From Siphonodentalium dalli (taxonomy: Eukaryota > Mollusca > Scaphopoda > Gadilida > Siphonodentaliidae): 64,000 nucleotides of DNA. The DNA lies in contig CP136064.1 in NCBI GenBank assembly GCA_032622095.1, positions 215,464,205 to 215,528,204 of the forward strand, in the 5' to 3' direction. The notes under the pieces are model-generated. The model did not search any database and had not been told where the DNA came from. It saw only the letters and a program-made list of their open reading frames with translations. Of the stretch, positions 12,101-24,100 are shown piece after piece. The stretch's first letter is position 1; every line of letters starts with the position of its first letter. The translations under genes were made by a program, and so were the position numbers.

Positions 12101-15100
12101 TGTTTTGTTCCATTTCTGCCAAAGTGCCAAGCTATCAAACCTTATACATGTACCTGTAACTTTAAAACTAGTAAATTTATTAGATATAAATTAATTTACG
12201 AAGTACAGAACACCAGTAATTTGGATCCCGAGTTAAACGTGCTCGTTAATGTTAAAAGACTCACTGTGGAAGACCCAGCAGATATTTCGGATGCATAACG
12301 TAATCGGAATATATTTTAGCAGCTGCAGTGTAAATATAGAAGGCTGATTACATATCTGGCCGATGAGTATTCTTTGTGGGCAGTGGTAAGATGCCTTGAT
12401 GCCCGGTGCGGCTACTCCCACATTTCTCTCTCGCTCTATTACAAAGTGAACAGTATATTTTGCGGTATAAAACATGACAGGTACAATTAAAATACTGCTC
12501 TTTAGCATAACATAACCGGGTACTAACCGCAACGTAACTAACCAGCCTAAAAGGCATAGCTTCTAGCGATGTCAGATCCGATCACTTCCTGTTTCAATTT
12601 TCTGTATAACAACGCGTTTAGAGTGTGTACACTCACAAGATATAAAATAAATTCACCTTTTAAAATTCCTTAGTACTATTCCAACAAAATTCAGAAGTTT
12701 TAAACATCTTTATACCTTTATAGACATGCAGTATGTCCTGGGGTATGGCAGGCGGGGAAAACTTGGCGAGGGTAACGGGGCCGGTATAGCGGAAACCCTG
12801 CTTTATCATAAACCTAAAATAATCTCATAAAATATGTCAAACAAAATAACGACAAAACATCATAAAAGTAATAACTTTGATTTATTCATTTATAAAATAT
12901 TATTAAAAAATATGTCCACATATATAATTAATTCATAACAAAAACATAAAAACTCCCATCCCAATATATATAGGTATAAACCTAGGAAGATTCGACCGAT
13001 AAAACCATGTGATTCTTCCCAGCCGAATCTTAACTTGGCCGAATCTTCACGGACCCTTTTTTAATGGTTCCAGATCTTGGCTTGTTGATGAAACTGTCCA
13101 TTGATAGAAGGTTATTTCTAACTATTCAGAAACTGAAACCAAAATTCCAATAAGTTAATTTATATATCATGTACCAGTATATACACCTTCATCACTACCC
13201 AGACCAGTGCCGATGCAAACAAAAAGCACCATATACACCAATGGCTACACAAGGCATTATCCGGAAATAACAGACAGGGAGTTGTTCGTCATTTTAGCCA
13301 TAAGCCGCGCACTAAAATAGCGATAACAAACAAGTTCAACCAAAGCCACACTATTATTAGTTCACAACACATTGATAGTGATGTGATTCTTTACGTCAGC
13401 AATACTTATACTTCTACTTTGCCCGATTGGACAGCGTACTGCACCTACGACAACATAAAAGTACCTGAACAAATATTCACTCCCCAACCATGACTTTGTA
13501 TTGGCCACAAAACAGTCACAGACTGAGCTCAACCCTCTTTTTTCCCAGGATGACCACTGACACTGTCACACAGATGATTAACAGACCATGGTCGCCTTTT
13601 GTCTTAGTTAATTTCGAGGGCTGGATAGCACGTGCCACGTTGACTGTTGTCCATACAGTCCTTGCATGGTAACGCTTTGTCAGCGAAAGTCAAACCAATC
13701 ATCACATCAAAGAGACCGGTGCCATCAAATAAAGTTGCAAACAATGTACATTGGAATTGTCTGTTATTCATCTTGAGGTGTGTTCATGGGGAAAAATAAG
13801 CAGACGACAGATAATAAAAGTGCAGAAGGATCATATTTTTGGATGGAAATGTTCAGATAATTAGTTCAACAAACGACCATAGGTCATTTGTTGAACTTAA
13901 TATCTGAACATTTCCTGAAGGACAACTACTCATCAATGGGTATTTATTATAGAAAGGGTTAAACAATGTTTGTGGGCCAATTTTGTGGCAAACTTTAATT
14001 GACGATTTGGGGGATATTTTTGTTAAATGTTACGCTATATTCAAAGTTGAATTTTATTGTCATTAAATTAATACAATCAGTGATAATTTCAGTTGATGGA
14101 GGACACAGAGCTGTTATCTTTGACAGATTCCGAGGTGTTCAGGATATTGTTGTTGGAGAAGGCACTCATTTCCTGATTCCATGGGTCCAGAAACCAATAA
14201 TATTTGATGTGAGATCCAGGCCACGCAATATACCGGTCGTCACAGGAAGCAAAGGTTACATCAATTATTATTTGTCTTTATATGCTAAGAAACAACATCA
14301 GTGGTTGGGTTTTCCCTGCTGACTCTACCAAAAGATGTTTTATTATCAAGACTGAATATAATCATAATAATGTGTCTGTCCTTGTGTTGTCCTTGTAGAT
14401 GCGGTGACATTTTGTCAAATGTGCCTTCTGATTTGGGGACATTTCTATAATTTGGGGACATCGGTAAACGCCATGAGTTGTGGGGAATATTAAGGCCTGC
14501 ATTGGCTGACCCACCTGTATCATCTCCACTATTACTGCCATTGATCAGTCTAATATAAGTTGAGTGAATAGATTGGAGATCTCTAGTATGTTAGTGACAA
14601 TAGAATCCGGGAGAATAGATTTCAGGTTGCTGATTGCACTCACTCTTGCATCCTATAATGGCTGATTGCTCTTCCTCTTTACACAGTAAACACACATAAC
14701 TCTTTCTGCAGACCAGTCTGTATAAGCTCTATTTCTCTGTAGTGTGTAGGTACCTGTCAACAGTATTATGCAATTTATCTTCTGAAAATTAGGGGATAGA
14801 AGGGAAAAAGTGTTAATTAAAAACAATGTTAATTTGAGACTATAGATACTTCCCAGAAGTAGCATGCGGCATAACTCTATCGAAAAACTCTTAAAATATA
14901 ACCAAAAAATTTCCCACTTTATTGTTGCATAATATAAGAAAATATCAATATAAAATCAATATTTATTGATATATGTGTTTCCAGACAGGTGTCTTCCACT
15001 TACATTTACTATTTTATACCCCGGAAACTGAAAAAATACGGCATTAAAGAGAAGACCATTACATGGATCCAGGGCTTTCTATCAGACAGATCACAAAAAG

Positions 15101-18100
15101 TGGCAGTTAACAATGTTCAATCATCAAGCAGAATGGTCACTAGTGGAAAACCACAGGGAAGTGTATTGGGGCCGCTGCTTTTTGTGATATACATCAACGA
15201 CCTCCCAGATGAAACAAAATCAAATATGATGCTATACGCTGATGACACTAAACTGTACAGGAGCATCAGGAAAGACTCTGATAGGCAAATCATACATGAT
15301 GATATAGATAAGATGGTCGAGTGGTCTGAAAAGTGGCTGTTGCAGTTCCATCCTGATAAATGCAAAGCGATGACAATTGGAGACACGAGAGGTATTCAAT
15401 ACACTATGATGAATCAAGGAAATAGACAAGCAATAACAGAAACCAAACTAGAGAGAGACATAGGAGTTGACAGCAAACTGAAATTCGAAGAACACATCAG
15501 CAATAAAATCAATAAAGCAAACAGCACTTTTAGAATTATTAGAAGATCATACAAGAACATGAACGAGAAGATATTCAAAAACAATCTACACCACTATGGT
15601 CAGAACCAAACTAGAATACGCCCAATCTGTATGGCACCCAAACTCAAAGGAACAGATAAAAAAAGTACAGAAGAGAGCCAACAAACAAATTCCGGGAATG
15701 AAAGGACTGAAATATGAAGAATGATTGAAGAAATTACAGCTACCAACTCTCTCATTCAGACGAGACAGAGGAGACCTCACTGAAACATATAAATTGACAC
15801 ATGCGGTCTACAAAGAAGGTGAAAAAAAACTTATCCCAATGAGAGCAGATATGGTGAAGAGAGAAGGAAGAGGGCATGACTACACAATCTACCATCAATC
15901 ACATAACAGCAAACAAAGAGCCAGCACCCTTCCTTTCAGAATAGTAAACACCTGGAATGCCTTGCCATCAGAAGTAGTATGTGCAGATACGGTTAATGAA
16001 TTTAAAAATAGTCTTGATAAATTTCTTTAAAACGCAGAAAACGATATATATACGACGCACCAATAATGGAAATGATAACTCAAGAAGAGTTGACAAAAGA
16101 GGCCAAGCCTGCTGTCAGGAACAACCTTAAGTAACCTTAAGTAAGTAAGAAACTATATACATGTAAAACGTTTTTAGGATGAGATAGACCATCTTCTTTA
16201 ATACCTATGGTAATAGTATTCAATTATTCGTGAGGTGGTTTCTTGACCGTTAGTACCACATTTGGAATTGTGCTAAAAGAAAAAAAAATAATGGAAAACC
16301 AGAATGGCATAAAATATCCTTTTAAAAAAAACTTTATACATTGCATTATACATATACTAGTAGGCTGTCCTGCTAAGCTTACGATACTGGGAGGAGCCTC
16401 AGAGAAGGGGTTCTATATATCATAGGTTTTGCAGTTGAAAATAACAGAAAACAACTTCTTATTCAATTGGATCTGTATTGCTTAATGGAGAGCTACAGTA
16501 ATGCTCTAAGTAATCTACTTCTTAACCACAGCAGAATTATGGGTAACTTTTCAGGATTTAGTCGGAAATATGACTTGTTACCATTCATCGGAAAGCTCTC
16601 ACTGAGAGCTTTCCGATCAATGGCAGGCAACAAGTCATATTTCCGTCTAAATCCTGAAAAGTTACCCATAATTCTGCTGTGGTTCAGGAGTTGATATTTA
16701 GAGCATTACTGTATTTTGTCTAGTATTCAGCCCTGTTAATTAGCATCGGCTGTGCCGAGGAAAAATAAATGGAGAACTAGATGTCACAGACCAATGATCG
16801 AGTTGTCACATTTTGATTGTGTTACTGGCTGTCAGACAAGTGTTCAGTGTGGCCAATTTAGCGATGTAACATGACAAAATCAATGTTTCATGATTGATAC
16901 TGAGGATTCATGTTCATAATGTTATAAAGCTACATTCATTTTTGAGCAAGTTGAGAACCGACACATCCAAGTTGGTCAGTCTGACTGATTTACCAACATC
17001 TAAGCTCTATATTAGGATGAGAAATACCCGGATGATATTACCGGAATTGGGTCAATGATACTAGGGGTTGAAAGGTCGACTGCACCTTTGATCTTAGCAG
17101 CAAGCGATGAACTTTGCTAGAGGGTCAATACTACACAGAAATAGGCATCACTAAATAAAAACTACACCTTCACACAAGGATAAAATTATCTTTCAGCGAT
17201 ATTTTCGATAATCTATTGTTAGGTGTATAAACTATGTTAGATGTTTAACTCTCTGGGCACTGGCGTCTGGCAATTTTCACTCTATTCCTTTCCCGCATTT
17301 TGTTCTATTGATTTTGAAATAATACCAATATGTTACTCAAATAATTATTCAATTGATAATAAATTGAAACTGGTTAAGTGACGTATATAATACAAAATAT
17401 GTTTAAAATGACAAGTTTATGACAATCTTCTGAAAGGCCTCAGCGTCAACTGATGATAGATATAGCTGTTGTGCAAAGTTATGGTAGATATATAACGATT
17501 ATGAAAAGCATTAGTATTGAAACACATATGTACAGGTAAGTCTATGGCAGACCAGAACATTGACCAATTCGACTGAGGTGTCGGTTATGAAAAATATTAG
17601 AACGACTGTTATACTAGCACCAATGCATTAAAATTCATAAGTATTCCGGAGTTTTCTATTGACATTGACAAAAATGGCGACTGATTCACTTACTTCACTT
17701 ACTTCATGTACATGTACTATTCCATTGGGTTTTTATCTATGAAACCAACAAGTACGTGCATGGTGAAATAATCAGCCATTAGCCAGAAGATTGTTAAAAA
17801 ATGGTAGCCGACTGATGCTATGATAATATAACATCATGACGTCGCTCAGGGGGCTGCTGGCCAGGCAATGTAATTTGCTGGGGGCTTGGTGTTGAATAAG
17901 TTAATCAATATATTAAATTATTAATTTCAGACTTGCAGAATGTGAACATAACTCTCAGAATCCTGTTTCGACCTAATGTAGACAGTTTACCAAATTTATT
18001 CAAGACACTCGGAATAGATTATGATGACAGGGTCCTACCATCTATCACTACAGAAATACTGAAAGCTGTTGTGGTATGTTGATTTTGACAATCGCACAAT

Positions 18101-21100
18101 TGCATATTTGTGGGATTCAAATTAGATAGTATGAATTTTTAATTGATAATTTATCCACAGAGAAATATTTGAATAAATAAGGGTCAAGTTATTTATCATG
18201 AAGTTGTTGTTTGAATAAGGTTATATATATTATGATGCACTCCCCCCAACAACGAACATAAATTGAGTCAGATGATTCTATCATTAATGGTATAAAAACT
18301 TTTGCAATGGGAAATTTTTGGGTGCGAATATTTAAAGGCCCACTTAATTTTCGAATGACCAAATTGCATTATACACAACATATCCCGTATTATATTCCAT
18401 TTGGAAGAGGAACCAGAATACGGAACAGCTGTGGCCTTAATGTCCACCAAGTGATAGAGATTCTCAGATTCATTCCAAGACTCCCCCCCCCCCCTTGTCA
18501 ACCCAGAATGCATCAGAATTCAAACTAAGAGATAGAGTTATTCCCCTTTCATTGAGAATAATAGACTGTATTGTACAGTCTGGATCAAAATTAATCACAG
18601 AACACACCTCAGTACCTCGACAAAAACAATATGTTCTAATGTTTGGAGCTTCCTCTTTCAAATGGTATATAATATGGAATATGTTGCATATAATGTGATC
18701 TGGTGGTTCGAAAATTAAGTGGGCCTTTAATAGGTAGTCTATTATATCTCTAGCACCTCTCTTGCATTCAATGAAAATGATTATACAGACCAGGGATACC
18801 ATTTTATACTACTCACCATTTTTATACAGCCGTTTTAAAAAAACAGGACGTATTTTCTTCCTGCATTGTAATTGTTTGTATACCACATCTGATTGCAGTA
18901 TATTACCAAATAAGCAATTAATCAATCAGATAAAATATAACAAACGAAAAGACATAAGAATATGTCGAAATAAAAAACATTAAAGGCATGGATGGCCTTC
19001 GCGGTGGGTGTTGCTGTGAAAATAGTCACATCCATTAAAACCGCCATAAACAGAAATAATATGAAGATATAGACGGACTATGTTTTTATACCAATCATAA
19101 ATATCATGTAAATTTTATTCTATTGACAAATTTTTATGCTGTGTTATGTAAACAAAAGTCAAAAATGTTACAGAACCAGGCTATTGTTTACATAACACAG
19201 CATTCGAACATGACAATTACATACAATTTATGAGATATTTATGATTGGTAGAAGAATAAAATATTTCTATATTTTACTGCTCTTTCTGTTTATGGCAATT
19301 TTAATGGATGTGACTATTTTAACAGCATACCCAATGCGAAGGCCATCAGTGCCTTTAAAGGTACTCAATCCAATCAGATGGTCCCCATATCATTAAGTTA
19401 CAAAAGCAACAACATTTCTTCAAAATACTCTTTCGTTATCTGTCAACTATGGTTAAATTTCCCAAAACGTGTTATTTATCAACATGTTGTTCAACAAAAT
19501 ATGGCCGTTTTATCACTTGAGTATCACAAAGTGATACCACTTGATTTTAGAGTTATCCATCTTCATCCGCAATTTTGTCCGAGACCATCGGTTTGATGAC
19601 TTTTTTTCAGGCCACAAATAAGTACACATATCGAGAAATAACAAATTTCCAAAATCGATATATGATCACTGAGCTTTGATGGGTGGGTTCCTTGACACGA
19701 ATCAAATATTTTTTACCCCCGAGGCCAAAGAAATAGTAAGTTGGGTATGTTAATTCTGATTATACATCTTTAACTGACAACCCTAGCTTTTTCTGACTTG
19801 TAACGTCATCCAGACATTTAAAGGAATTAGTCTGTCAAAAAAATATTTTTTTTTATCGTCATAATACTAATAATATATGTCTAACAGACCCATTTCGCCA
19901 AAAAAATTCAAAATCGAGCAGATAGTATTTTTATTATTATGATATTAAAAAAATCGCGGAAATATCCGAAGTCAGTCACGTGAGTGCGATCACATGACCA
20001 CAACGCGGTTACATGACCGAACATCTGCATCGACGCTTACCGATGACAGCGGTGGGTGGAGCTTGAAATAATTCCGCCAATCGCGTAACGAGTTGATAAA
20101 TTACGCTGGTTATCCTTTACGATAAATACGATTACGGAATAAAACTGTTTGAATGTGCTGAATTATGAACTGGATTTGCTAGAATGTTGGATTATATAAC
20201 GAATAATGATGGCTAAAATGCACTTTGAGGCGATAAAAGTTGTTTGAAATGAGATTAATTTATGCAGAAATGCAATGAGCGAGCTGAATTTCGGGCGAAA
20301 CTAATTTAACTGTTTCTGAAAGAATACAAGTTACGCCATATACCGGTATTCATTCTTCGTTGTATGGTACCAATTTCGGAAGCTAGTTTACACACTAATG
20401 TCATCCCGTTGTGCGCTATATGTGTACAATTAAATACAAATGGGGTGTGATTAAAATGGTGGTGGTTATTTTACTAGTACATGTATCATGATGGCTTATA
20501 TTCGTCATAATAATGTTCCTGTCTGTTTCTTCACACGAAACATTTTGTGTGGAGAAGTGCACGACTGTGAACAGCTTGCTAAAATCCTTCAAGTCAAGAT
20601 CGATAAGTGAGTAAACAAAATAATTCACTCGAATACACAACAGACTGTTGAAACTACAATAATTATTAGTTAGGCTGCAGTTTGGCATAACGACATTTTT
20701 TTTAATTGAAGGCTAGCCTGGCATTGTTTTTCAGTTTGTGTTTGTTCGTTTTATTTTACGTTTTGATGGCACATATTGACTTTCTAGAGAGGATTTTTTT
20801 GAATTGTTAGCATAGAAAAAATCCAATGATTGCCTCTAATAAAGAGCGTCCATGTTTTCGTTGCAGTGTAGACAATAAAGAGCGTTCTCAATTATGAACG
20901 TGCTCTATTTCGATATGTCATGGGTGATTTTGTATGTGGTATTGTGACAATTAAATATAAAGAGCGTCCATGCTTCTGTCTCCCAAAAGCGGTAGACAAT
21001 AAAGTGCATTCTAAATTACGCACTGTGTTGTCTTTTTGAAGGTACTAAATAATGGATCGCTGGCCGGCCCACAACTGAACACACTACATCTACTAGGCAT

Positions 21101-24100
21101 CTTGGAATATGTGGAGATGACAGATACTCGGTATATTTATATCGAAAGTAAAACAACAAACAAACACAAAACAAAAGCGCCTAAATAGAGTTAACATTAT
21201 TCAGCCCAGTGTTTATTAGCTCAACTTACTTTTGTAAGTTTGAGCTATTGCCATGGTTTGGCGTCCGTCGTCCGTGTGTCCGTCAACAATTTCCTTTGGC
21301 GCGGGCTACAGGTTGTACCATTGGTCTGATCTTCATGAAATTTGTCATTGATGTTAATAATGACATGTAGATGGGAACGAGTGATTTTGGGGTCGTTCGG
21401 CCAAAAAACATGGCTGCCAGCAGCCATCTTGGATTTTACTCTTTGCATGACTAAATCCTTTGGCGCGGGCTACAGGTTGTACCTTTGGTCTAATCTTTAT
21501 GAAATTTGTCATGAATGTTGACACTCATGTAGATGGGAACGAGTGATTGACGGGCTACAGGTCGTTGTTTTGGTCGGAAGTTTATGAAATTTGTCATGGA
21601 TGTTAACACTCATGTAGATGGGAACGAGTGATTTTGGAGGTGATCGGCCAAAAAACATGGCCGCCAGCAGCCATCTTGGATTTTACTCTTTGCATGACTA
21701 AATCCTTTGGCGCGGGCTACAGGTTGTACCTTTGGTCTAATCTTTATGAAATTTGTCATGAATGTTGACATTGACATGTAGATGGGAACGAATCATTGTG
21801 GGGTCATTCGGTCAAAAAACATGGCCGCTGGTGGCCATCTTAGATTTCAAAATTCAATCCATTGGCGCGGGCTACATGTCGTACTGTTCGTCTGATCATC
21901 ATGAAATTTGTCATGGATGTTAATATTGACATGTAGATGGGAACGAGTCATTTTGGGGTTGTTCGGCCAATAAACATGGCCGCCAGCAGCCATCTTGGAT
22001 TTTACTCTTTGCATGACTAAATCCTTTGGCGCGGGCTACAGGTCGTAGCTTCGATCGGAACATCATGAAATTTGTCATGGATGTTAACAATGACATGTAG
22101 ATGGGAACGGGTGATTTTGGGGTCTTTCGGCCGAAAAACATGGCCGCCAGCAGCCATCTTGGATTTACTCTTTGCATGACTAAATCCTTTGGCGCGGGCT
22201 ACATGTCGTACCTTTGGTCTGATCTTTATGAGATTTGTCATGAATGTTGACATTGACATGTAGATGGGAAAGAGTCATTTTGGGGTCATTCGGCCAATAA
22301 CATGGCCGCTGGCAGCCATCTTGGATTTCAAGATTCAATCCATTGGCGCGGGCTACAGATCGTACTGTTCGCCTGATCATCATGAAATTTGTCATTGATG
22401 TTAATAATGACATGTAGATGGGAACGAATGATTTTGGTGTCGTTCGGCCAAAAAACATGGCCGCCAGCAGCCATCTTGGATTTTACTATTTGCATGACTA
22501 AATCCTTTGGCGCGGGCTACATGTCGTACCTTTGGTCTGATCTTTATGAGATTTGTCATGAATGTTGACATTGACATGTAGATGGGAAAGAGTCATTTTG
22601 GGGTCATTCGGCCAAAAAACATGGCCGCCAGCAGCCATCTTGGATTTTACTCTTTGCATGACTAAATCCTTTGGCGCGGGCTACATGTTGTAGCTTTGAT
22701 CGGAACATCATGAAATTTGTCATGGATGTTAACAATGGGAGCCATCTTGGATTTCAAGATTCAATCCATTGGCGCGGGCTACAGGTCGTACTGTTCGTCT
22801 GATCATCATGAAATTTGTCATTGATATTAATAATGACATGTAGATGGGAACGAGTGATTTTGGGGTCGTTCGGCCAAAAAACATGGCTGCAAGCAGCCAT
22901 CTTGGATTTTACTCTTTGCATGACTAAATCCTTTGGCGCGGGCTACAGGTCGTAGCTTTGGTCTGATCTTTATGAGATTTGTCATGGATGTTAACACTGA
23001 CATGTAGATGGGAACGAGTGATTTTGGGGTCGTTCGGCCAAAAAACATGGCTGCAAGCAGCCATCTTGGATTTTACTCTTTGCATGACTAAATCCTTTGG
23101 TGCGGGCTACAGGTCGTAGCTTTGGTCAGATGGTGATGAAATTTGTCATGAATTATAACAATGACATGTAGATGGGAACGAGTCGTTTTGGGGTCATTCG
23201 GTCAAAAAACATGGCCACCAGCATTTTACTCTTTGCATGACTAAATCCTTTGGCGTGGGCTACAGGTCATACCTTTGGTCTGATCTTTATTAAATTTGTC
23301 ATGGATGTTAACACTGACATGTAGATGGGAAAGAGTGATTTTGGAGTCGTTCGGCCAAAAAACATGGCCGACAGCAGCCATCTTGGATTTTACTCTTTGC
23401 ATGACTAAATCCTTTGGCGCGGGCTACAGGTTGTACCTTTGGTCTAATCTTTTGAAATTTGTCATGAATGTTGACATTGACATGTAGATGGGAACGAATC
23501 ATTGTGGGGTCATTCGGCCAAAAAACATGGCTGCCAGCGGCCATCTTGGATTTCAAAATTCAATCCATTGGCGCGGTCTACAGGTCGTACTGTTCGTCTG
23601 ATCATCATGAAATTTGTAGGTCGTAGCTTTGGTCAGATCTTCATAAAATTTGTCATGGATGTTAACAATTATACGTAGATGGGAACGAGTCCTTTTGGGG
23701 TCAATTGGCCAAAAAAAATGGCCACCAGCAGCCATCTTGTATTTTACTCTTTGCATCACTAAATCCTTTGGCGCAGGTTAGACATTTCAATTAGCACCTT
23801 TCCTATTCCTCCATTTACTGTCAACCATTAAATTATTCCCCTACCTAAGTTGAGCTACAGTGTCATTGACCCTTTCATATTAATTTGAGCGCTTCTTATA
23901 TATGTATGACCAGAGAGATAATGTTCTTTCTATTCACTTTGTGGCATTTTAGAGTGCAAACAAGTTCGCGACTGACACTGATGAATAGTCACTGAGTGAT
24001 TACAAATCACCGAGTGAATACGCGAGACAATCAAAGCACTAATTACTGCCATCTATTCACCAAAGCAGACACGTGCCGGCATGTTATTAATGGCTACAAA

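Larger units (their letters stand above)
3194..14092 (+). other. PHB1: PHB1 intron 1
   Basis: A 10.9-kb phase-1 intron bounded by GTAAAT and TTTCAG. It contains a MULE inserted in a LINE fragment, two further inverted-repeat elements, a second LINE fragment, a CAGGG-ended element and a TTAA element. Stretches with nothing recognised are listed separately. Confidence 0.9.

Noticed and set aside
21920-23556. Several 70-90 codon frames containing HVFWPNDPK-like phrases
   Set aside because: They are the reverse strand of the 160-bp tandem unit of element X, open by chance because of unit length and sequence.
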